A stretch of 64,000 bases of DNA. It comes from Hyaloperonospora brassicae. Lineage: Eukaryota > Oomycota > Peronosporomycetes > Peronosporales > Peronosporaceae. This document shows, one piece after another, positions 20,018-30,800 of the stretch (positions are counted from its first letter, which is position 1; each line of letters starts with the position of its first letter). The DNA lies in contig CANTFL010000223.1 of NCBI GenBank assembly GCA_947650285.1, forward strand, positions 1-64,000, given 5' to 3'. The position numbers were made by a program, and so were the translations under genes. Below the pieces are notes generated by a model that was not told the origin of the DNA, made no database searches, and saw only the letters and a list, made by a program, of their open reading frames with translations.

Positions 20018-22209
20018 CGCCCAGTATACGTTATGGGGTCCGTGCTAGAAACGCGAAACGCGCAGCGTAATCGGTCCGTCCGCGACTTGTCGCTCGCTGC
20101 TGCGTCTGGTTTTAATCTTCTTTCTTAAAATATGCGTGTTTTTCTCCTATCTTTGCTTGTCCCGAACTTTGCTCTGCTATGATTTCTCGTGTTTGTCTGT
20201 ATTTCTTGTGGCATTTTTTCTATTACAAAAACATATGCCAATACAACGTGGCCGAGGAAATGCTCAGCGAAATAATTCGGAGGCTAAATCGGTCGTAAAG
20301 TATCGGTACGTGGGAGCTACGGGTGCAAGAAAGAATGGCTCACTTAGAATTCAGTGGTCAATTGTGTCGTCTGAAGTTGTGGTAGTGTGCCCCATACGGC
20401 TCGTGGAGATGTATACTGCTGCAGTCACGGTCCAGACCAAGAGATTGAGAAACTAAAACCGTATGTGTTTAGGACACTGGCTCATGTGAATCTGCAGGCG
20501 GGCTCCAGCTTTGGGCACCGTGCGGCAGCTCGATGGACATGAGATAAACCGACGAAAACCTTTTTCCCCCAGTCCAAAAAAAGTCTTTTGGACTTCGCCG
20601 ATGGCGAGGACAAGTCTGGATGATGTGAACACAATCGTCATGATACTGGAGGCCGCACTCGATCTGGAGAAAAGAACAGAGATATTGTATGTGGCGATGG
20701 GGGCAGACAACGACAGTGACTTGTGAAATGGCGATCCATGCAATCCACTTGACCCTATCTTAAGTGAGACCAGTCCAGTTAAACGACGCATTGGATGTAG
20801 CGTAAGCAGCATGCAAGGCATAACTCCAAAGGGGCCTAAGAGCAGGAGAGGGCGACGTCTAATCGCTCACACTTGCGATTGTGCAGAGACCCAAGACATC
20901 ATAGCTTTCCGTTTTGTCGTCAACAGAGAGCCAACCAGTGTGCTGACTATTCCTTCCATCATGCAGCGACCGCCGCCAATGGCAATATGGACGATGCCAC
21001 TTGTACCACGGCCTCGCATGAGCGGGCTCTGGTATCTTAGTCGGGCTTTCTGGGTACCTCCCGCCAAGTCTTCAGTCGGCGATGTCAGGGCATTCGCGAA
21101 AACTGGTGGTACGCGACAGAGAGCACGATCAGAATCTTTGGCTACCCAGGCGATGAGTGCCGCTATGGCGAATAGACGTGCCTTTGCGTCTTGCCGAAGC
21201 ACACCAAACCCCAATCCAATTTTTCGTCCACGCCAACTGCACCAGTACAATCGGGCGGATCTCTCAGCATTCACTTTGAGTCACATGCTATTTGCGACTA
21301 CCGGCTAGCAGGAAGGAGAGGAACCACATGCAGCCAAGAAGCCGCATCTGCTGACCCAAGACCGGTGTGGGCGACACAAGAGGACAAGAGCGATCTCAAG
21401 CGCGTCAAGTCGAGTGGTAGAGTGGCTTTAGCGTCTTCCCTCATCGTCTCGACGCTATTGATGATCTCGCGCACAACGCGACGCCACCATTGTCGACATG
21501 CTGCCATAGAACAGCGGCAGATGCTGCTGACGTTCACGTAGCAGAGCAGATGTTCCACCTTGGACGGGACAACGAGTCAATGATGGTGTGTAACTGCTAC
21601 GTGGTTGCATGTGTCCGCGTTTGGAGCGTATCCCGATAACCCAATGTGGAGGATGCGTCTACAGCAGAGACGTTGCACTGTGTGCATCAGAGCGCCACAC
21701 GAGTGACCATTGCAAGAACGAGCTCCTGACGACTGACCAACAAAATAATGACACAATGTCGTGACCTGAGTAGCACGGAAGCGACTTGACTAGAGGTCTC
21801 TGCTTCGTCAGCGTGGCACACCACACCTTCGGCCCATTCATCGTCGACGTTTTGTGCGCTGATTCGAACCTTAAGTATTGCCAACACGTTTGCCACCTTT
21901 TGGTGTAGCCGGACTCTTGACTTTGCTATTCAGCTTACCTATCGAGCTCGAGATGTTGTTCGTGCTCTACTTTGTGTTGCGCTTGGCATATAGCGACGTT
22001 CACCACCAAAGCCAAACGTTGCGTCTTCGACTCCTCGAGACTTGTTGCTATGGTCCGTTGCTTCTCGCTCATTCTGTCACGGTCTCGACACGTGTGCCTT
22101 GTTGGTCACTCACGATCATCGCGTCAAGCTCTCCATCGACATCGTCCTTGTGGTTGCCACCTGCGTCTTTCCCGTTCCTCTTTCTCCGCGAGTTCTCGCG
22201 GCTTCGACT
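20018..22209. other. No gene identified; possible decayed transposon coding
   Basis: Several open frames of 70-165 codons lie on both strands, none with a domain I can name. One short plus-strand stretch (about 21631-21725) reads 'CGGCVYSRDVALCASERHTS' and 'DHCKNEL', a C-x2-C...H...C spacing reminiscent of zinc knuckles in LINE-type ORF1 proteins. This is weak. The left edge carries the second CGCCC duplication of B (20018-20022). No coding call is made. Confidence 0.35.
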
Positions 22210-23257
22210 GTCTCCTTCTCTGCTGTTCCTTTTTTCGATCTCTCCATCCTGCACCTATTTCGCAACCTTGTGATACGCCTGTGCTTTACCGCGCTCTCCA
22301 TTAGCCGTCATCTTTTTCTGCACATCAATGCATTGGTCCTTGACTCAGGCCGCCTGCGCGTCGCTCATGAGCATCTCGACGACAGGATCGTCCGACCGCT
22401 TGCAAGCCACACCGTCGGCTTCAGTCGTTCCTTGGCCACACATACGCACCATGGCAATCGTGATGTCGCACATCGCTACTTCGCGCTTCTATCTTGGGTG
22501 CCACACTGTCGAGGTCGAGCGGTGCAGAACACGAATCCAGCGTCTCGACGGCTGCTTGTTGCTCCACGCTTGGTCGGCAGTAGTTTTATAGTCAACCATC
22601 AAGAGTCCTAGGTGACAGCTTCGACTTTTTCTTGGCCGTTTAGCCTTTCCTCATGTCGTCGCTTGGTTCAACCTCTGCTTGGTCGGTCGTTGATGTTGTG
22701 CTCACATCGAGCCAACCCTTTAAGCTGTCGCCGAACCATTGATAGGTCTGCACATCTCACAAGCACAACGAATACACAGCAACGAAAGACGGGTCTATCT
22801 TCTGTAGCTTACCCGCTCTAGCTTGCACTGCTGAGGAGCCTGTCGATGCGTTTAGCCAAGTAGAAAAAGGCTAGAGAGATCATTGCTTTGGGTGGCGGTC
22901 GGCCATACGGCACATATCGAGAGAAGTTCTGAGCACCCGACTGTATCACATGTGTCGTCAGAAGCTTTCAATGATAGTTGACACGCTTTTGATTGATTGG
23001 GCGTCGATAGTGTGGCAGCAAGATTGGGCTGTTTGACGTCAATAATACGTCAAGTATCGATTGGAAGGGATGTAGATGTTGCAGTGCACCGAATACACTA
23101 TCATCCCAGGTATATAGGACCTACTTGTTCTACGTGCCGAAAGTGGCATCTAGTGGGTGAGTATATCCGCTACTGCATCATTCTCAGTATGAGCAGAGGA
23201 TGATACAGTAGCTGACACCCACTCGCCGGAATGTTCTCTGAAGTTGACAGCGAGTGC
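22210..23257 (-). repeat. Repeat J, left copy (inverted partner at 62621-63665)
   Basis: About 1.05 kb, nearly identical in reverse complement to 62621-63665 except near its right end, where the two diverge (around 23150-23230). The minus-strand reading keeps long open stretches broken by shared stops, for example '...KMTANGERGKAQAYHKVAK' followed by a stop and then a charged Arg/Lys/Glu run to 22069. So this is probably the decayed coding end of an unrecognised transposon that continues left of 22210. In the right copy that continuation is cut by an LTR. Confidence 0.8.
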
Positions 23258-24346
23258 AACTGGTCGAGGGAACAGGCAAATGGATATCAAATCTAGCCAA
23301 GTGTCTGCACACTTCTTGTTCTCAATTATCCTGCGTAATCACAACGTCTCGCGCTTAAAGTGTCTGCGGTCTTCATACTCGTTCACGCAGTCTACGCGTC
23401 TGCTGTCTATGTTGAGGAAGAGGTCTCCATAACGTCAATATCAGGCAGACAGATTGCAACCTTCGTATCAATGTTTTGCGTAGATGTCCACATCCGCGGT
23501 ACGGTCAAGCCGCCACATTGCTGTACGTTAAAGAAATGCTTCGATACGACAAGACCATCTTCCTAAGTACGACACACAAGTCACTATCGATTTTGGCGAT
23601 GCACGCATATGCTTCTTTTATGGACTCCATCTTCGTTGTAGCTAAAACCGCCGAAGCCTAAAGAACCTTCTTGATATACAACCCACGTCCATCCACGTTC
23701 GAAAATCTTCCTGATGAGATGGGTAGGTATAGGCGAGCCCTCAATGTATCCCTCCTGATTGCTGATCGAGAATGTGAATCGAGCCAGCTGCTCCTCTAAA
23801 CCTGCGTCCGTTCCGATTGGACGAACTCATATAAAGACTCGAGGCGTGAATATAGTCCGAACAAGAATCGACGACATATTGGTGATCAAAATTCTCCAAA
23901 GTAGGGCAGAAAAGCATTTGCGTAAAAAACGAGTCTCAACAAAATGCCCTACAAATTATAGAAGCAGTGATGATTGCTGGCTTATCCAAGCCGTCTGATC
24001 GCACCCAATGTAGCCTTGCCTTTCTTGAGCGAAGCTTCTACCGTGCACACGAGAAATCTTCTTCCTGTGGATTGTACGGGTTGTTCCTGGAATACACTGC
24101 GCACGATCCATTCTAAGGTGTCGAGTTTTGCGATCTAACCCACAACTGGCTCGAATCAGTGATCGCATAGCCAAGGGATCGCAACCCAATGAACCCTCGT
24201 CTTGTTTGCGCAAACTCCTTACTGTGCATATGCGATGGTGCATTCTGTGTCCAACGTGTGGTTGGTATCGACGACCACCATCCATTAGCAAGATTGTGAC
24301 TGCTTGTGCACGGCACTAAAAAATTCTCCTGTATTCCCCACATAAT
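23258..24346. other. No gene identified
   Basis: No convincing gene. On the minus strand two related segments, 'FAQERQGYIG' (about 24030) and 'FAQTRRGFIG' (about 24210), lie about 180 bases apart and suggest a degenerate internal duplication, but the frame is broken and I cannot name the family. Confidence 0.35.
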
Positions 24347-24360
24347 TCATTCTGCCATTT
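24347..24360 (+). promoter_or_regulatory. Oomycete-type initiator (Inr)
   Basis: TCATTCTGCCATTT matches the oomycete core-promoter initiator consensus (TCATTYYNCAWTTT, from memory) at 13 of 14 positions. It lies 66 bases before the ATG at 24427. Position and match support transcription of that small ORF. Confidence 0.55.
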
Positions 24361-24426
24361 GCTTCAAGCCTCACAGCACTCGCGCCCTCAAGACCCCATT
24401 CGCGACAAATCTACCCTCCATCGAGA

Positions 24427-24621
24427 ATGCAACTCCATGCCAGCATCTGGATCTTGATTTCTGCCGTCGTCGGTGTTGTTGTTCAAGGCTATGATTGTAG
24501 CTATTATTCTTCTTGCCCCGGCGGATACTTCGGCCCAGGATCATCTGTATGCAACGACCTCAACACGATGAGTCAGTGCTGCCCACAATATTGCACGCCA
24601 AACCCACCCAGTTCCGCCTGA
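24427..24621 (+). CDS. Small secreted six-cysteine protein, effector-like
   Basis: 64 codons, true ATG start, intact. Residues 1-21 form a signal peptide: a polar start, the hydrophobic core 'IWILISAVVGVVV', and a likely cut after Gly21. The predicted mature part is only 43 residues, with Cys at 24, 30, 42, 51, 52 and 56 (spacing C-x5-C-x11-C-x8-CC-x3-C), Gly/Ser/Tyr-rich, with a Pro-rich end. Six cysteines would allow three disulfides. The architecture is that of the small cysteine-rich apoplastic proteins secreted by oomycetes (PcF/SCR-like size class), but I see no sequence motif that places it in a named family; a toxin role is not shown. It is the only host-like gene between retrotransposons, with an Inr upstream. 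A second frame continues after its stop (see findings). Confidence 0.65.
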   Translation: MQLHASIWILISAVVGVVVQGYDCSYYSSCPGGYFGPGSSVCNDLNTMSQCCPQYCTPNPPSSA

Positions 24622-25817
24622 AGTCGTCCGTCCCGATGAGACACGAGTGGCCGCAGCCTCCCGAGACGGCTCCACCGGCCACCCATTTGTAATATCGACA
24701 AACGCGTGGCAGAAAATAAGAGCAAATACAAACAAGTTGTCTTTGCCAATTAATGTCTTGTATCTCTTCGTTATTGTAATTGTGGTCTAGATGACGTCAG
24801 CATGCGTTTTTTTCATCTGGCGTTTGGTACAGTGTGAGTAACACCAAAAACACGTTGCATGGACCAATTTGGCAGTTCGTTTACGCTGTGTACAAAAGCA
24901 CGTCTAACCTCTTAACCTATGTTGACCTTTCTCCGCCACGTCAAAGTTATCGCTTTCTATGTCTTCTGTCGTACGCATAGTTTGCACCATCTATCTTCCG
25001 GAACATTTTTTGATCTCTGTCACTCAGCTACTCATCACATCATTCTTCTCACTACACATTTTTTAGGCCCATGGATGGCCTGAGTACGCTCTCAGCTCTA
25101 TTTCTGCAGTCTCGGATTTTTATTTGACAATTTAACGAGAGGTTATAGGACATTACGGTTCGGAGAATGTTTTGAATAATGGATCGCGCGAGCGACATAT
25201 GGCCTGCTAAATATTCCCGCGTAGACCAATTCGTCTCAAATTTATTTACAATTTTTCTTAATAAGTCCAACATAAAGTAGACGAATAAGCGTAAAAGATT
25301 CAATTTTATAATTTAAAAAGTGCAAAGATGGCTGTTCAACCCTATTCGGTTTTTTTTGTCTGTTATTACCCTCTATTTACTATAAAGGGACGCAGTCAAA
25401 TATCTAAATCTATTGCAAAGCACGATAATTGGCAGCAGCTCAAATATTCACAATTGCGTAACTGAATTGGAACCTCTCAATGCGACCGATACTTTTTTAC
25501 GGCGTATTCGGCGGCCTACCTAATCAGGATCAAGCGATATTTGTCCATGCACCGAAAGCACTTTCGAGCTTTGAGGTGGATACTTCAAGGAGAGACGATT
25601 AATAGAAATCAAGGTTCATGTACTTAAGCCTTTTTTGAGCATAGCATATGATTTCTACAGAAAAATTCGATGAATGTCAGTTTGCAATGTAATTGATGGT
25701 AAGTGATGCGATAGCCGACCGCAGTGAAGCTTCATTTAAATCCCTTTTTGACTCTTAAAATCATATTAATTTCGATGACACTGCGGGAGCAGCAATAACT
25801 TCTATAACCCGCAATGC
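24622..25817. other. Intergenic, AT-rich
   Basis: Apart from an open frame overlapping the end of the small secreted gene (to 24790, discussed in findings), no gene is recognisable. The DNA becomes AT-rich from about 24760. 25818-25822 is the CGTGG target duplication of the next LTR. Confidence 0.45.
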
Positions 25818-25822
25818 CGTGG

Positions 25823-26216
25823 TATAACGGGGCACACCCTTGCGTGAACTTAACGCAAGGGTTTCGGTGCGCCCGACAGACGTACATGAGGCAAACGAGG
25901 AAGCGTAGGTAAGGTAAAAGCAGAACTGTTATATTAATATAATTAAGTCTTTTGACCACTGTCTCTCTGTTTGACTAAACTTAATTATGCTAATCGAACT
26001 GGGTGTATGGTGACGTCTCGTCACCACTCATTGCGCGCGTCTTGCGGCGATTGGTGAATTGATATCATCAAGATATCAACCAATGAACAGACTCTTTAGT
26101 CCACCCATCAATATCACCACCATTGGTGATATTGTTAAAAGAATATTCAACGTAATATTCTTTGTTGTCATTATCTCTATAATGACAATTTCCATGTAAC
26201 GGGCTGACCCGTTACA
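25823..26216 (-). repeat. Solo LTR of the element C type
   Basis: 394 bp, the same length as both LTRs of C, with only a handful of differences. It is flanked by CGTGG on both sides (25818-25822, 26217-26221). No internal sequence is attached, so it is a remnant of recombination between two LTRs. The outer base pair is changed: it starts TATAACG instead of TGTAACG. Confidence 0.95.
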
Positions 26217-26221
26217 CGTGG

Positions 26222-27337
26222 CCATTCTTTAAGGCGCCGTACGTCGGTGATTGTTGACGGATGAGTACACTGATTGGCGTTCAGAACGTTCAAATGACCC
26301 CCCATTATGTGCAGAGCAATGAGGGCGTATAAACAGGCACTTTCGGTTGCGGAAACGGCAAAATGTTAATATATTTTCTATTCCAAATTTGGGGAGAAAA
26401 AAGAGCTGCAGGGTATTGGTGGTGCGCACCGAGCTTCAGCAAGCGCTATCTTGTCGCAAATTTCGCATTGCACTTTCCGACCATAATTAAGGCGCCCCTA
26501 AGTAATATTTGCACATTTATATTTAAGCCCACATTCGGTGGCGGAACATTTACGACATTATGAATGTTAAAATGATATACCTGACGGAAACATTTAATTT
26601 AGACCAGATAATCGATGCGTCGATCGAAGTAGTTGCTTGTATATGCGCGCGTTCATGTCAGTGTCTCAACTGGATGTGAAAACATGTGCATTGTCGTGTC
26701 GTCTGACGTTTAATGCAAGCGCATGTCTTGGTGAATGCTGTAAGAACCACATAAATACAGAGGAAGATATGTGAAAGCGTGGGGTTCGGCAGCCCAATTT
26801 GTGTCGAGACGACGATGGAAAGTAGGCAAGAGCAATTACACAACGCATTATGACATAATATTATTATTTCTGCTATACCACTTTGATATATTACTCTCGT
26901 CGACGGAGAGACAATACGATGCACGAATGTCGCACGTTGAAGCTTTGGTTTCTCGGGTATACGGCCAGCGTGGCCGAGGAGGTCGTATAGCAAACAAGAC
27001 CGGAAACGCCGTTGAGGTATTAAAATTGGTCTGCAGATTGGGGCTTTGAGAATCGAGTGGCGCCCACATTTTTTTGCTTTATTGAGGACATCCTGAAGTA
27101 TGTTAGCGATGGCGGTCTTGCGTTCGATTCTCACACAACATCGTAAACACTCTTTGTGCTGGCACATATACCCAGGAGGCCTTCGATATTCCGCCGCGTG
27201 CTGTCTACGAAGCCAACGATTATGCTGTAGAAAGGGGAAAATATAGGTATAATGTCACGTTGCATATGCTACTACAAACAATACCTTAGCACTGAACGCG
27301 ACGGATCGCAAAGTCCCGTGACTGCTGCGCCTGAATT
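26222..27337. other. No gene identified
   Basis: A 169-codon minus-strand frame (26658-27167) and an overlapping 92-codon plus-strand frame (26771-27049) have no recognisable domains. AT-rich, probably decayed. I do not call either as a gene. Confidence 0.4.
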
Positions 27338-27342
27338 CATGC

Positions 27343-27802
27343 TGTCACGGGGTAGCCCGCGACATGATAATGTCACTAAGGATAATATCACAATAAAGAA
27401 TATTACGTTGATTATTATTTCAACAATATCACAGAGTATGATGAGATTGTTGAAGATGACCGAAGGGTCTACTCATTGGTTGATATCGTGATGATATCAA
27501 CTCACCAATCGCTGCTAGACGCGCGCAATGGGTGGTGAGTAGGCGTCATCATATGTTTAGTTTGATTAGTATAATTAAGTCAGGATAAACCGAGAACATA
27601 AGATTGATAGGCTTAATTATTGATAGGACTTAATTGTATCAAATAACAGTTTTAGTTTTATCAGAAACTAGAGTGTTAACTTAGTCTCCTTTCCTTCCTC
27701 TGTGTTGGTGCAGCACTTAGCAGGACACTTATTATCACTGTTGTCAAAGAAAGTGAGATCCGTACTGGTCAACCAGTACGTTGTTACCAGTGCCCCGTTA
27801 CA
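27343..27802 (+). repeat. Solo LTR F (family-2-like, diverged)
   Basis: 460 bp from TGTCACGGGG to CCGTTACA, flanked by CATGC on both sides (27338-27342, 27803-27807). It shares the family-2 LTR boxes ('gcgcgcaatgggtggtgag', paired 'gatatcgtgatgatatc', 'gaatattacg'). No internal sequence is attached. Orientation is set by similarity to the LTR of D. Confidence 0.92.
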
Positions 27803-27807
27803 CATGC

Positions 27808-30800
27808 TGCCAATTAAATCTAGTCAAGAGGCAACATCACAGCTCTTGTGGTTTTTACGGGCATATGATATATGCGTTGTTTGACTTATCGACGAGATGA
27901 AGTATTGCATTGCTCTCATGGATGGTTCACACATAGACTAGTTTGAGTCGGGAAATCTTACACTCGTTCATGCTGCAATCAGTCCATATTAAACAATCAC
28001 GTGCTACGCACTGCGGTCGTCAGGCCGGCATCATAACATCTCAGCAATATTCGAATGAGTTTATCAGCTGGTCTCTACTCCTCGACTTCGATCATTTATA
28101 GTGCGTGTGCTTACTTTTATTCATTTCACAAGAAACTCGACGTTGTTTCGTGCGTTTTTAAGCCGCTTTGCACCATGGTCAGTGCTTTCGTTGCATCGAT
28201 GGCACACTCGCAGTTTGATCGCATCCGGCGCAATCGAATATATACAAAAGCTATCGGCGGCCTAAAACCTTGTGAGAGCAGACTCGCGTCGGCTTGTCGT
28301 ATACGTCGCTGTTCGTGGTGACCAGGATGGCAGACGAAACATCGTACGTTAATCAACGGCGATAGGAGCCTCAATGGCAGCATCAATGTACCGTGACTAA
28401 GGCCCTCGCGCAGGTAAAATCAGCAAATGATGCCTCTTATTATGCGCGTCGTTATTGCTACTCTCGGTTGTCGTAACATCACTCTAGATCGCTTTGGTAG
28501 TTTTTTGTCAGGTTTTATACGCATTAGCGACGCTCCCATCGAACACTTTTACCAAATACCGCGCAGTCGTTTTTATTTGCCGACACTACCTGTGCAAGAC
28601 AAAAGGTCTTAAACTTGATACATGCAGTCTGTTCCACTCGTACTTTCGGTTGCATCAGCTACAATTCCTCTACGCCAGGTTCATGTGTCCCGTGTGACGA
28701 TGTCAACTACCTCAGGTATGCAACATCCGATATTATCGTGTCCGCCACATTCAAAAGTTCATCTACGATACTCTTCCTATGTCAACGATGGGGTCTTAAG
28801 TCGATTGAACTTATCTTTGACAGGCGAAGGACGCCCACGTTGCGCAAGAGCACCCAACCTGTCCAAGAATAATAGGCACGCTGTTTTTTTGTGTAGCAAG
28901 CGCCACGTAAACCAATGAGCGCGTGTGCAACGCTTTGCTTCTTTCAAGTTCGTGTTACTCATCATATGGCTTGAGCTTCTCGATTCTCTCTTCTGCTAGA
29001 TAGAAGGATTTGCCGAGAAGTAAGTGCATGAAGGTGGCTTGCCTTTCTTTTCTATCTCACGCACGTCCACTTCATGGGTTTTCACAAATGATAATATAAT
29101 ATAACAGGCTCACCCAGTTTCACAATTAATCGTTCTATTCCCCTGAGAAGTACTGCTGCATATCTGCAGGATGCAATAATTGGTTACTCGTCATCAAAGA
29201 TGACAACATTTGTGCACGCGACTCCCATACAATCGATCGGAAGTTTAGCAGCGAATCGTTCAATGGTGACAGTCTAACTAGAGGGTGTGCTTTGCAAGGA
29301 AGCAGATGGATGCTCCTGTGCGTGGGTCCGGCCAGCCCGAGTCGTGTACGAGAGTATTATATGTCTCATTGCGATCATACATATCGACATTAGAAGCGCG
29401 TTAGTACCGGAGCGACCCGCAGCATCCCCTTTGTCATCTATATTTTCATTGCAAGTGATGCCATCGCCGATCATCGCGTGTTATAGCGCTTAGTTTGTTT
29501 ATGGTACAGATATATGCTCATGGGCACAAATGCTGCTGTTAAGTGAGCGCTCTAGTATTGTGTTGTAAAATACCGAAGTAATGTATTTTTATCGGTCCTT
29601 AGTTCGCGCGCACACACGTATGTGCTTTCGGTTATATCTAAGCCTACTAAATTGTCGAATACATACCTATATGCATTCTCACGCACATAGTCGATATAAA
29701 AAAATATAAAAACGATTCGTCGTTGATCATCGTGCATTAGCGGTGTCATACGGTAGCAACTTCATCAACGTCGACCAGTGACTTAGTCTCTTGTTTCACA
29801 CTTTGCATTCTTGTCAAGCCGCATAGGCCGCTGGAGTAGCGCCTACAAACCTCAACTGGGTTTGCTTACGTTGCGAAATGCATCTTCATTCTACAGTGTC
29901 GAATCGGCTGCGTCAACAGAATGCCACGAGAGGCGTCAGAGGAAACGTGATGCCTTGTAGACGAACCTGTTTTTAAACTGCACCATCAGCAGTGTTGCAC
30001 TTGCAGCGCAACTATAATTGTTTTAGGTATCGCAAAAAGGTGACTGGATACAACAGTGCTGCGTGCTTGGAAACATTCTCTAATAAATGGGTCCAGGCAT
30101 TTATCTCCTGTCAATCGCTGCAAAGATGTATCGGCTAACGCCGGCCAAACTGTCTTCATTTTCCTATGCTTACATATAAGGGCGAAGAGCAACATTTGCT
30201 AGCATTATTATATAGTCGTGAGTCGACCTCGTCATGCATTTACGACAGCCAATTTGATGTGTTCCGTCCAACCCGACTTTTCGTTGTCATAATTATCAAT
30301 ATTCTGCGCGGTACTCTCTCACCTACTCGATCGATATATTGGCAAAGAGATACATATGTAGTCACACAGTGTCGTCAACAAAAGTCTATGCTGTATGATT
30401 CGACATGGCGCAAGTGAAGCAGCGTGGACTACGGCAAATCTATCGTACGTTCGCAACAATGCTATCTGACCACTGCAATGTATTCGGTGAGGACGATTTA
30501 GACAGCATGAAGTAGGACGCGTGAGCGTAGATGGCTCCACAATACATTATGGCGGAAAGAGAGCGCCGCGCTGATAGGCTCCTTGCGAGCTGGACCGAAC
30601 GATGTAGCGGAAAGATGCTGGCTTACATGGTCGTCTCCATGTAAATTCACAGCTCGCAAGTGTATATAGTCTATCTCGGATCATGTTTATTCATTTGAAA
30701 TGGACGCTGCGCTCGCCAACAGCGTCGACGAACACTCAACTTTGAGATACAGCTCTTGTACGAGAATCATAGCAGAGGCGCTGCTTCGAGTACGACCGAC

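Noticed and set aside
20811..21308. 165-codon plus-strand frame and a 135-codon minus-strand frame over the same bases
   Set aside because: Both are open at once, as happens in GC-richer non-coding DNA; neither shows a family motif, so a call would be a guess.
27108..27140. 'gttcgattctc' as a tRNA T-arm
   Set aside because: No matching acceptor stem, anticodon arm or D-arm around it.
26658..27167. 169-codon minus-strand frame, Cys-rich
   Set aside because: Composition follows AT-rich DNA, no signal peptide at the start and no regular Cys pattern; overlapping frames on the other strand.
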